49,239 nt of DNA from Actinomycetota bacterium (GTDB lineage Bacteria > Actinomycetota > Acidimicrobiia > Acidimicrobiales > RAAP-2). The notes under the pieces were generated by a model that worked only from the letters and a program-made list of their open reading frames with translations, was not told the origin of the DNA and did not search any database. Location of the stretch: positions 1 through 49,239 of the forward strand of contig JAJPJD010000020.1 of the NCBI GenBank assembly GCA_021324355.1, read 5' to 3'. The stretch's first letter is position 1. Each line of letters begins with the position of its first letter. Both the position numbers and the translations under genes were made by a program. Below are positions 8,227 to 15,690 of this stretch, in pieces.

Positions 8227-9090
8227 GTGGACCGAGACGACCGCACCGTCGGACCGGGGATCGAGGTGACCTCGGGCCCCGGGCGCTCGGAGGTGGACCT
8301 GGTGCTGGAGGCCATGGACCCCGATGGCGTCCGTCCGGCCGAAGCCATCGCCGCTCGGAACCTCTCGCTCTGCTTCGCCGACAAGCACATCGTGTCGGAG
8401 GTGAGCGTCGGGTTCCCCCGAGGGACCATCACCGCGCTCATCGGGCCCACTGGCTGCGGCAAGTCCACCTTCCTGCGGACCCTCAACCGGATGAACGATC
8501 GGGTCCCGGGGTTCGCGCGCCAGGGCGATGTGGTGCTCGATGGCGAAAGCATCTGGGCCCCTTCCCAGGACCTGCTGAACCTGCGCCGCCGGGTGGGGAT
8601 GGTCTTCCAGCGCCCCAACCCGTTCCCGATGTCCATCCGGGACAACGTGGTGGCTGGGGTGCGGGCCCACCGGATCGCCAAGGGCAAGCAGCTCGACGTC
8701 GTGGCCGAAGAGCGCCTCCGTCAAGTCGGGCTGTGGGACGCGGTGAAGGACCGCCTCGGGGACTCCCCGTTCCGGCTGTCGGGCGGCCAGCAACAACTGC
8801 TGTGCCTGGCTCGGGCACTGGCCGTCGGGCCCGAGGTGCTGCTGCTCGACGAGCCGACCAGCTCGCTCGACCCGATCTCGACCGAGCTGGTCGAAGAGCT
8901 GCTGCGCTCGCTCACTCCGGCGCTCACGCTCATCCTGGTCACCCACAACCTGGGGCAGGCGCGCCGAACCTCGCAGCACACGATGTTCTTGTACCAGGGC
9001 CGACTGGTCGAGCACGGACCAACGCAAGACCTGTTCGAGCGGCCCAAGGATCCCGACACCCTGCACTACGTCACCGGGAGGATCGGGTGA
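8227..9090 (+). CDS. pstB: Phosphate ABC transporter ATP-binding protein PstB
   Basis: 287 residues, the ATPase that powers phosphate import at the membrane. Walker A (GPTGCGKST, 73-81), the signature motif LSGGQQQ (184-190), Walker B (LLLDEP, 205-210) and the switch His240 (VTHN) are intact. FLRTLNRMND and RPNPFPMSI are specific to PstB. The GTG at 8227 lies six bases after TACCGT, fitting a leaderless message, and an alternative ATG at 8314 would give the more usual PstB length. Unusually pstB comes first, before pstS, pstC and pstA, whereas it is most often the last transporter gene. No phoU is adjacent. Confidence 0.93.
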   Translation: MDRDDRTVGPGIEVTSGPGRSEVDLVLEAMDPDGVRPAEAIAARNLSLCFADKHIVSEVSVGFPRGTITALIGPTGCGKSTFLRTLNRMNDRVPGFARQGDVVLDGESIWAPSQDLLNLRRRVGMVFQRPNPFPMSIRDNVVAGVRAHRIAKGKQLDVVAEERLRQVGLWDAVKDRLGDSPFRLSGGQQQLLCLARALAVGPEVLLLDEPTSSLDPISTELVEELLRSLTPALTLILVTHNLGQARRTSQHTMFLYQGRLVEHGPTQDLFERPKDPDTLHYVTGRIG

Positions 9091-9192
9091 CGTCGGCGGC
9101 TGGCGGGAGCCCGACCAGGCCAGCAGGGGGACGCTCGGCCCCGCGGTCGTAACCACCAACACGAACCGAGCGAAGAGCACAAGGAGGAACCC

Positions 9193-10326
9193 TTGACTGG
9201 ATCAACGCGCCCGTGGAACAGGGCACTCGCCGTCGTCGCGGCAGCGGCGCTGGGCCTGGCGGTGCTGGCCGGCTCGGCCAGCGCGGCGAGCGCCAAGGCC
9301 AAGCCGAAGCCCAAGGCGCGCCCGAGCGGGATCGAGAACCCCGGATCGGCGACGATCAGCGAGACCGGGAGCACGCTGCTGTACCCGTTGTGGAACATCT
9401 GGGTTCCCGCCTACCAGCAGCTGTTCCACTCGGTCTCGATCACCACCGCCGGCACCGGGTCGGGAACCGGGATCACCGACGCCGCCAACGGGACCGTCGA
9501 CATCGGCTCTTCGGACGCGTACCTGCCCCCGGCCGACGTCCAGCAGGACCCGACGCTCGAGAACATCCCCCTGGCCATCTCGGTCCAGGTGATCGCCTAC
9601 AACCTGCCGGGTGTGACCGCGCACCTCAACCTGAGCGGCAAGGTCCTCTCCGACATCTACCAGGGCAAGATCACCAGCTGGAACGACCCGGCGATCGCGG
9701 CTGCGAACCCCAACGTCTCGCTGCCCGACATCCCGATCGTGGCCTTGCACCGATCCGATGGCAGCGGGGACACCTTCATCTTCACCACCTACCTGTCGGA
9801 CACCGACAAGGCGGGGTGGGGAACCAAGGTCGGCTACTCGACCAGCGTCCAGTGGCCGACCACGCCGGGGGCGCTGGCCGAGCAGGGCAACGGTGGCATG
9901 GTCTCGGCCTGCGCGAAGACCGTGGGCTGCATCGCCTACGTGGGGATCAGCTACCTGTCCCAGCTGCTCGGTGACGGCCTCACCTACGCCGCCCTCCAGG
10001 ACGGCAAGGGCAAGTACGTCCTGCCCACCCCGGCCAACGTGGCTGCCGAGGCGGCGTACTTCGTGAAGAAGACGCCACCGGACGGCACGATCTCGCTGAT
10101 CGACGGTCCGGTGGAGAACGGCTACCCGATCATCAACTACGAGTACGCGATCGTGAACACCAAGCAGTCGAGTGCCTCGACTGCCCGAGCGATCCGCTCG
10201 CTGCTCGAGTGGGCGGTGAGCCCCAAGTACGGCAACAGCGCGCAGTACCTGAGCCAGGTCAGCTTCCAACCCCTGCCGGCCAAGCTGCTCAAGGCCTCGC
10301 TCGCCCAGATCCACAAGATCCGCTAG
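9193..10326 (+). CDS. pstS: Phosphate-binding protein PstS
   Basis: 377 residues, the extracellular phosphate receptor of the Pst importer. A signal peptide (residues 1 to about 32, ending AGSASAAS) is followed by a Lys/Pro-rich linker. The PstS core starts at ISETGSTLLYPLWNIW and includes TTAGTGSGTGITDA and the phosphate-contact segment HRSDGSGDTFIFTTYL. No lipobox cysteine is present, so it is not a classical lipoprotein. The start is TTG at 9193, decided by a perfect AGGAGG at 9182-9187. Its stop abuts the pstC ATG with no gap. Confidence 0.94.
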   Translation: MTGSTRPWNRALAVVAAAALGLAVLAGSASAASAKAKPKPKARPSGIENPGSATISETGSTLLYPLWNIWVPAYQQLFHSVSITTAGTGSGTGITDAANGTVDIGSSDAYLPPADVQQDPTLENIPLAISVQVIAYNLPGVTAHLNLSGKVLSDIYQGKITSWNDPAIAAANPNVSLPDIPIVALHRSDGSGDTFIFTTYLSDTDKAGWGTKVGYSTSVQWPTTPGALAEQGNGGMVSACAKTVGCIAYVGISYLSQLLGDGLTYAALQDGKGKYVLPTPANVAAEAAYFVKKTPPDGTISLIDGPVENGYPIINYEYAIVNTKQSSASTARAIRSLLEWAVSPKYGNSAQYLSQVSFQPLPAKLLKASLAQIHKIR

Positions 10327-11415
10327 ATGGACCTCGCCGGTACCGCCCCCACAGGGGTCTCCCCGGTGGGGGCACGGCCAGCCCGCCGACCCCATCTCCG
10401 GCGGATCCGCTCGCTCGCCCGGGCCCACGAGCACCACCTGTGGGTCGCGGGCGGGCGGGCGGCCGCGCTGGTGCCCCTGGTGGCCTTGGCGCTGACCATG
10501 GTGGTGCTGGCCTGGAAAGCCTGGCCGGCAGCCAGGGTCAACGGGCTGCACTTCCTGGTCGCGAGCACCTGGAAGCCCGGCAGCACCTACGGAGCGGTGA
10601 CCCGCACCGACGGCGTGGCCCACCCAGTCGGCGCCTCCTACGGTGCCTGGCCGGTCATCGCCGGGACCCTCGAGTCGTCGCTCATCGCGATCGTGATCGC
10701 GGTGCCGGTGTCGATCGGGGCGGCCTTCGCGCTGACCGAGCGGCTGGGCGGGTGGCTGGCCGGGGTCCTGCGCACCGCGATCGAGATCCTGGCCGGGGTG
10801 CCCAGCGTGATCATCGGCCTGTGGGGTGCCCTCACGCTCGGGCCCCTCTTGGCCAACGACGTCTACCCGGTGATCGCCCGGAACATGCCAGACCTCCCGG
10901 CCTTGCGCTTCTTCAAGGGGCCGGTCGGCCACGGCGAGGGGCTGGCCACCTCGGGGATCGTGCTCGCCCTCATGATCATCCCGATCATCGCCTCGACCAC
11001 CCGGACCCTGTTCGCGCAGGTCCCGGCACTGCCCAAGGAGGGGGGCGAGGCGCTCGGCATGACCGATTGGGAGGTCTCCCGCCGCATCACCATGCCCTGG
11101 GTCCGAGCCGGCATCGTCGGCGCCGCAGTCCTGGGCCTGGCCCGGGCGCTGGGCGAGACGATCGCGGTCGCGATGGTCTCGGGCTCCTTACTCAACACGG
11201 TCGCGCCCAACCTCTACGGCACCATGGGGACGATCGCGGCCACCTTGGTCACCCAGCTCGACTCGGCCTTCGTCGATGGCACCGGCTTCGAGGTCCGGAC
11301 CCTGGCCGAGCTGGCGGTGGTCCTGGTGGTCGTCCTGTTGCTGGTCAACACCGCGGCTCGCCTGATCGTCCGGCGGGCCGGGGGCATCGCAGCGCCGGTG
11401 GGGACCGGGGCATGA
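10327..11415 (+). CDS. pstC: Phosphate ABC transporter permease PstC
   Basis: 362 residues with a charged cytoplasmic N-terminus (about 45 residues) and six predicted membrane helices. The segment around ILAGVPSVIIGLWGAL and the EAA-like loop (EGGEALGMTDWEVSRRITMP) that contacts the ATPase are characteristic of PstC. LARALGETIAVAMVSG is the conserved permease block following it. The protein forms the channel with PstA in the cytoplasmic membrane. The ATG directly follows the pstS stop, and the TGA overlaps the pstA ATG (ATGA). Confidence 0.93.
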   Translation: MDLAGTAPTGVSPVGARPARRPHLRRIRSLARAHEHHLWVAGGRAAALVPLVALALTMVVLAWKAWPAARVNGLHFLVASTWKPGSTYGAVTRTDGVAHPVGASYGAWPVIAGTLESSLIAIVIAVPVSIGAAFALTERLGGWLAGVLRTAIEILAGVPSVIIGLWGALTLGPLLANDVYPVIARNMPDLPALRFFKGPVGHGEGLATSGIVLALMIIPIIASTTRTLFAQVPALPKEGGEALGMTDWEVSRRITMPWVRAGIVGAAVLGLARALGETIAVAMVSGSLLNTVAPNLYGTMGTIAATLVTQLDSAFVDGTGFEVRTLAELAVVLVVVLLLVNTAARLIVRRAGGIAAPVGTGA

Positions 11416-12281
11416 GCTCCCGGCGTCGGCGGATCGCCGACTGGGCGTTCCGGGTCTTCACCGTGGCCGCCCTGGTGGCGGTGGTCGGCCCGGTGCTGTG
11501 GGTGGCCGGCGGGGTGGTGGCCCGAGCGATCCCCCACTGGCGCTGGACGGTGCTCACCACCACCACCAACGGGGCATCCGGGGGGCTGCTGAACGCGATC
11601 TTGGGGACCCTCGTGCTGATGGCAGGCGTCCTCGCGATCGCCGGGACCGTGGGGGTCCTCGGCGGCGTCTATTTGGCCGAGCTCGCTGGCACCGGGCGGC
11701 GCGGCCGGCCCCGGGGCGGGGTGCTGCGCAGCGCGACCGAGGTCCTGGCCGGGGTGCCCTCGATCGCGCTGGGACTGGTCGGCTACCTGGCCCTGGTGGT
11801 CCAGTTCCACTGGGGCTTCTCGCTGCTGGCCGCGCTCTTGGTCCTGTCGGTGATGGTGGTCCCCTACATCGCCCGGGGCACCGAGACCGCCCTGCGCCAG
11901 GTCCCGACCGCGTATCGCGAGGGCGCCGAAGCGCTGGGCATGCCTACCGGGTACGCCCTGCGCACAGTGGTCCTGCGCTCGGCGGTCCCGGGCATCGTGA
12001 ACAGCCTCCTCATCGCCCTGGCCATCTCGGGCGGCGAGACCGCCCCGCTGTTGTACACCGCCGGCTGGTACACCGGCACCCCCAAGGCCGCCCTGTTCCA
12101 CCAGCCGATCGGCTACCTCACCTACCCGGTGTGGACCTTCTGGGACTACCCCTCCAACCAGGCCCATTACCTGGCCTTCGACGCTGCCCTGATCCTTTTG
12201 GTCCTGGTCCTGTTGCTGCTGGTGGCAGCCCGGTTGGTGGTCAACCGCTCCCAGCGCCACGCCGAGGTCCGCCAGCGCTAG
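11412..12281 (+). CDS. pstA: Phosphate ABC transporter permease PstA
   Basis: 289 residues, the second permease subunit of the phosphate importer, with six hydrophobic segments. Family features include VLAGVPSIALGLVGYL, the EAA-type loop in AYREGAEALGMPTGYALRTVVL, and ISGGETAPLLYTA near the C-terminus. Translation is coupled to pstC by an ATGA overlap. It is the last pst gene here; the next gene, a MarR regulator, has its own promoter and operator 46 bases on, so no phoU follows. Confidence 0.93.
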   Translation: MSSRRRRIADWAFRVFTVAALVAVVGPVLWVAGGVVARAIPHWRWTVLTTTTNGASGGLLNAILGTLVLMAGVLAIAGTVGVLGGVYLAELAGTGRRGRPRGGVLRSATEVLAGVPSIALGLVGYLALVVQFHWGFSLLAALLVLSVMVVPYIARGTETALRQVPTAYREGAEALGMPTGYALRTVVLRSAVPGIVNSLLIALAISGGETAPLLYTAGWYTGTPKAALFHQPIGYLTYPVWTFWDYPSNQAHYLAFDAALILLVLVLLLLVAARLVVNRSQRHAEVRQR

Positions 12282-12294
12282 GCGCCGCGCGTTC

Positions 12295-12319
12295 TTTAGT
12301 TGCCGCAAGCAATTAAACT
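12295..12319 (+). promoter_or_regulatory. Operator/promoter of the marR-exporter pair
   Basis: An inverted repeat with 9-base arms, TTTAGTTGC (12295-12303) and GCAATTAAA (12309-12317), has one mismatch and a 5-base spacer. It overlaps a -10 hexamer TAAACT (12314-12319) that lies seven bases before the marR ATG. TAGTTGC/GCAACTA-type palindromes are common MarR-family operators, so autorepression is likely. Confidence 0.6.
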
Positions 12320-12326
12320 GGCGCCC

Positions 12327-12809
12327 ATGGCCACCAGAGTTGACGTCGCGCCCGGCGCGCTCGACGCCGTCAACCGAAGCATGCAGGCGTTCGGGCACCT
12401 GGTCTCCCACGGCCGGGTGATCGAGGCGGTGCTGCGCGACGCTCGGATCAACCTCAGTCGAGCCGATGTCCAGGTGCTGGGCACCCTGCGCGAGGCGGGT
12501 GACGGGATCCGCCTGGGGGACCTGGCCGACCGGTTGCAGCTGGACGCCCCGACCGTGACCCGGCGGGTCCAGCAACTCGAGTCCCGCCACCTGGTCCGCC
12601 GGGCTTCGGACCCGCTCGACCGGAGGGCCCAACTGGTCCAGCTCACCGGGACCGGGAACCGCACCATCGAGCGGGCCAAGGCCGCGGTCCACCAGTGGCT
12701 GGCGGAGGTCCTGGCCGGCTGGTCGACCCAAGAGCGGGAGCAGTTCGCCCGGCTGCTCGAGCGCTTCATCCACGACGTGAGCGCGGCGGTCGACGGCCAT
12801 GGCCACTGA
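12327..12809 (+). CDS. MarR-family transcriptional regulator
   Basis: 160 residues with the winged-helix fold of MarR proteins. The recognition-helix region (LADRLQLDAPTVTRRVQQLE, about 69-88) is followed by the wing with the conserved DPLDRRAQLVQLT (about 97-109), and flanking helices form the dimer interface. The ATG at 12327 lies just after TAAACT, suggesting a leaderless message controlled by the overlapping palindrome. Its stop overlaps the start of the DHA2 exporter by 11 bases, the classic arrangement in which a MarR repressor controls a drug-efflux pump in response to a small aromatic ligand. The ligand is unknown. Confidence 0.9.
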   Translation: MATRVDVAPGALDAVNRSMQAFGHLVSHGRVIEAVLRDARINLSRADVQVLGTLREAGDGIRLGDLADRLQLDAPTVTRRVQQLESRHLVRRASDPLDRRAQLVQLTGTGNRTIERAKAAVHQWLAEVLAGWSTQEREQFARLLERFIHDVSAAVDGHGH

Positions 12810-14442
12810 GACCCACCAACTCGAGCCCACGGTGATCGACGCCACCCCGGCGCGCTCGAAGGCCGAGCGGCGCCGATTGCTGGTGGTCATCGGTGCCCTC
12901 ATGCTCGGGATGTTCCTGAGCGCGCTGGACCAGACCATCGTCGCCACCGCCCTGCCGACCATCGCTGGCGACCTCCACGGGCTGAACCACCTGTCGTGGG
13001 TGGTCACCGCGTACTTGCTCACCTCGACGATCACCACCCCGCTGTGGGGCAAGCTCGGCGACCTCTACGGCCGCAAACTGTTCTTCCAGTCGGCGATCGC
13101 CATCTTCCTGGCCGGTTCGATGCTCTCTGGGCTGTCCCACAACATGCTCGAGCTCATCGCGTTCCGGGCCGTGCAGGGCGTGGGGGCCGGCGGGCTCATG
13201 GTCGGCTCCCAGGCGGTCATGGGGGACCTGGTCTCCCCCCGGGAGCGGGGCCGCTACATGGGCCTCTTCGGGGCGGTGTTCGGCGTCTCGAGCATCCTGG
13301 GCCCGCTACTGGGCGGGCTGTTCACCCAGAGCCTGTCGTGGCGGTGGGTGTTCTACGTGAACATCCCCCTCGGGGTGGTGGCGTTGGCGGTGGTCGCGTC
13401 GGTGCTGCACCTGCCCAAGCACCGCACCCCCCACCGCATCGACTACCTGGGGACCGTCCTGCTCGGGACCGCGGTCACCGCGGTGATCCTGCTCACCACC
13501 TGGGGCGGCACCACCTATCCGTGGAACTCGCTGCCGATCTGGGCTCTCGGGATCCTGAGCGTGGTCATGGTGGCCGCCTTCGTGGTGATCGAGCACCGGG
13601 CCCCCGAGCCGCTCATGCCGCCGGCCTTGTTCAAGCTGAAGACCTTCAACCTGGCCAGCGTGGTGGGGTTCTTGGTCGGCCTGGTCATGTTCGGGGCCAT
13701 GATCTACCTCCCCCTGTACCTGCAGACCGTGCACGGGGCCACCCCGACCAGCTCGGGCCTGCAGATGCTCCCGGTGGTGGTGGGCATGCTGATCGCCTTC
13801 AACATCAGCGGCCAGCTCACCTCCCGCCACGGCCGCTACAAGGTCTTCCCCATACTGGGCTGCGCGATCGCGACCGTCGGCCTGTACCTGCTCTCCACCA
13901 TGCAGGTCGGCACCCCGCTCGTCGTCTCGAGCATCTACATGTTCCTGGTCGGCCTGGGGATCGGCTTCGTCATGCAGATCATCGTGGTGATCGTCATGAA
14001 CGTCGCCCCCCAGGAGTACCTGGGCACCGCGACCTCGAGCGCCACCTTCTTCCGGTCGATCGGCGGGTCCTTCGGCGTGGCCATCTTCGGGGCGATCTTC
14101 AACAACCGGCTCTTCTCCGAGCTGCGCCGCTACCTGCCGGCACCGGTCCTGCGGGCCATGCACAGCGTCTCGGGCAACTCAATTGCCAGCAACCCCAAAC
14201 AGCTGGCTGCCCTGCCGGCACCGATCCATCACGGGTTCGTGGAAGCGTTCGGGCACTCGCTCACCTTCATGTTCCTGGTCGGCGTGCCCTTCGCAGCCGT
14301 GGCCTTCCTGCTGTGCTGGCTGATCCCCGAGCTGCCTCTGCGCGACCGGGCGTTCCTCTCGGTGGGAGCCGCGGAGGCCGTTGACGCCTCGCTCATCTCT
14401 GATGAACCGTCCGAGGAACCGGCGGCGGCCCGGGCTCTCTGA
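12799..14442 (+). CDS. DHA2-family (EmrB/QacA) multidrug exporter
   Basis: 547 residues, a proton-driven MFS exporter with 14 predicted membrane helices. Motifs are LDQTIVATALPTIAGDL in helix 1 (motif D1 of the DHA2 family), GKLGDLYGRKL in the first cytoplasmic loop (motif A), and the helix-5 antiporter motif region VFGVSSILGPLLGGLF. A short acidic C-terminal tail ends the protein. It overlaps the upstream MarR gene and is presumably repressed by it. Substrates are likely toxic hydrophobic compounds, but the sequence does not show which. Confidence 0.9.
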   Translation: MATETHQLEPTVIDATPARSKAERRRLLVVIGALMLGMFLSALDQTIVATALPTIAGDLHGLNHLSWVVTAYLLTSTITTPLWGKLGDLYGRKLFFQSAIAIFLAGSMLSGLSHNMLELIAFRAVQGVGAGGLMVGSQAVMGDLVSPRERGRYMGLFGAVFGVSSILGPLLGGLFTQSLSWRWVFYVNIPLGVVALAVVASVLHLPKHRTPHRIDYLGTVLLGTAVTAVILLTTWGGTTYPWNSLPIWALGILSVVMVAAFVVIEHRAPEPLMPPALFKLKTFNLASVVGFLVGLVMFGAMIYLPLYLQTVHGATPTSSGLQMLPVVVGMLIAFNISGQLTSRHGRYKVFPILGCAIATVGLYLLSTMQVGTPLVVSSIYMFLVGLGIGFVMQIIVVIVMNVAPQEYLGTATSSATFFRSIGGSFGVAIFGAIFNNRLFSELRRYLPAPVLRAMHSVSGNSIASNPKQLAALPAPIHHGFVEAFGHSLTFMFLVGVPFAAVAFLLCWLIPELPLRDRAFLSVGAAEAVDASLISDEPSEEPAAARAL

Positions 14443-14505
14443 GCGCCGCGGGGTCCGTTCGCGAGCTCTCGGCGCGGCGCGCGCATGACATGACCAGCAC
14501 GGCGC

Positions 14506-14524
14506 GTCACAATGTCACCGTGAC
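14506..14524 (+). promoter_or_regulatory. Possible autoregulatory site upstream of the bldD-like gene
   Basis: GTCAC (14506-14510) is followed by the inverted repeat GTCACCGTGAC (14514-14524), ending 13 bases before the preferred ATG at 14538. BldD half-sites contain GTnAC, and bldD represses itself in Streptomyces. The spacing here differs from the published consensus, so the match is only suggestive. Confidence 0.35.
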
Positions 14525-14537
14525 GGCGAGGTCGACG

Positions 14538-15062
14538 ATGACCGAGGGCGAGCAGCCAGTCGAGGACTTGACCGACAGCGCCGCCTACGCCAGAGCGGTC
14601 GGCTCGTGCCTGCGGCGGGTCCGACAGCAACTGCGGTTGTCACTGCAGGCCGTCGAGGCGATGTCGGGGCAGGAGTTCAAGGCGTCAGTCCTCGGCGCGT
14701 ACGAACGGGGCGAGCGGGCCATCTCGGTGCCGCGGCTCCAGCGCCTGGCGCTCCTCTACGACGTGCCGGTCGATCTGTTGCTCCCCGGGCCGGCGCGCCA
14801 GGCCCGAGCCGAACCGGAGGCGCCCGACGGCGACCCGGCTGACCTCGAGGCGCAGATCGCCTCGGTGAGCGGTCCCGAACAGGAGCTGCTGCGCCGGTTC
14901 GTGAAGATAATCCAGGCCCAGCGGCGCCAGCGCGGCTCGGGGACCGCCATCCGAGCCGACGACATCCGAGCCATCGAGCTACTGCTCGGGACCAGGCTGT
15001 CCGAGCCGGGGTCGAGGGTCCCGGGCCGCCCCGAGCCGCAGCGCCGGGAGGGCTCGGCCTGA
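14538..15062 (+). CDS. BldD-like developmental/XRE-family regulator
   Basis: 174 residues. The XRE helix-turn-helix domain (about 16-84) contains LRRVRQQLRLSLQAVE, VLGAYERGERAISVPRLQRL and LLYDVPVDLLLPG, which match actinobacterial BldD closely. The C-terminal domain (about 108-152) resembles the BldD c-di-GMP sensor, with IIQAQR and IRADDIRAIELL. The sensor motif RxD-x8-RxxD is only half kept: the second half reads RADD (139-142), but the first reads RRQ and the gap is seven residues. ATG 14538 is preferred over ATG 14490 because the extra 16 codons coincide with a palindrome and are unlike the family. Developmental control or c-di-GMP response is inferred from homology only. Confidence 0.78.
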   Translation: MTEGEQPVEDLTDSAAYARAVGSCLRRVRQQLRLSLQAVEAMSGQEFKASVLGAYERGERAISVPRLQRLALLYDVPVDLLLPGPARQARAEPEAPDGDPADLEAQIASVSGPEQELLRRFVKIIQAQRRQRGSGTAIRADDIRAIELLLGTRLSEPGSRVPGRPEPQRREGSA

Positions 15063-15089
15063 CCCAGCAGGCCGAGCCGGCGGGCTGAC

Positions 15090-15572
15090 TCAGAGCGCAG
15101 CCAGCACCGACTCGGCCGAGCTCACCTCCAGCCCCGGTCCCGGCTCGACGAAGAGCGCGGTCAGCACCCCGTCCTTCACGATGGCGGCGTAGCGCTGGGA
15201 CCGCGTCCCGAGGCCGAAGGCGCTTCCGTCGAGCTCCAGCCCCACGGCTCGGGTGAACTCGCCGTTGCCGTCCGAGAGCATGGTCACCCGGTCCCCAACC
15301 TTCTGATCCCGAGCCCACGCGCCCATGACGAAAGGGTCGTTGACCGCCACGCAGGCGATGGTGTCCACCCCCTTGGCCCGGAGCTCGTCGGCCCGCACCA
15401 CGAAGCCGGGCAGGTGGTGGTCCGAGCAGGTCGGGGTGAACGCGCCGGGGACCGCGAACAGCACCACGGTGCCCTTGCCCAGCACCTCGGTCGAGGACAC
15501 CTGCTTGGGGCCCTCGGCGGTCATGACTCGCAGCGGGACCTCGGGGATCCGATCACCGATCGTGATGGCCAT
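15090..15572 (-). CDS. Peroxiredoxin (Prx5/redoxin type)
   Basis: 160 residues of thioredoxin fold that reduce hydrogen or organic peroxides in the cytoplasm. The peroxidatic cysteine is Cys49 in PGAFTPTCS, the signature of the Prx5 group. Downstream blocks HLPGFV, VAVNDPFVMGAWA and LSDGNGEFTRAVGLELD also match. A second cysteine, Cys74, lies just before the VAVND strand and need not be a resolving residue. The ATG at 15572 has an AAAGGAG site. It is divergent from the ThDP enzyme gene, sharing a 118-base intergenic region. The reductant (thioredoxin, glutaredoxin or mycothiol system) is unknown. Confidence 0.9.
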   Translation of the reverse strand: MAITIGDRIPEVPLRVMTAEGPKQVSSTEVLGKGTVVLFAVPGAFTPTCSDHHLPGFVVRADELRAKGVDTIACVAVNDPFVMGAWARDQKVGDRVTMLSDGNGEFTRAVGLELDGSAFGLGTRSQRYAAIVKDGVLTALFVEPGPGLEVSSAESVLAAL

Positions 15573-15690
15573 CGCACGCTCCTTTTTCGGGACGCTCCGA
15601 GCATTGACCACGCCAGCCTGCTCCGCCAGTCGCCGCCGGCCGATCCTGGGCCCACCCCCTAACATCGGTCCGACCGAGGGGGTGCAGGCC

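Noticed and set aside
14490-14537. Upstream ATG giving the BldD-like protein 16 more residues
   Set aside because: The extra residues are unlike BldD N-termini, and the stretch contains a GTCACCGTGAC palindrome better explained as a regulatory site.
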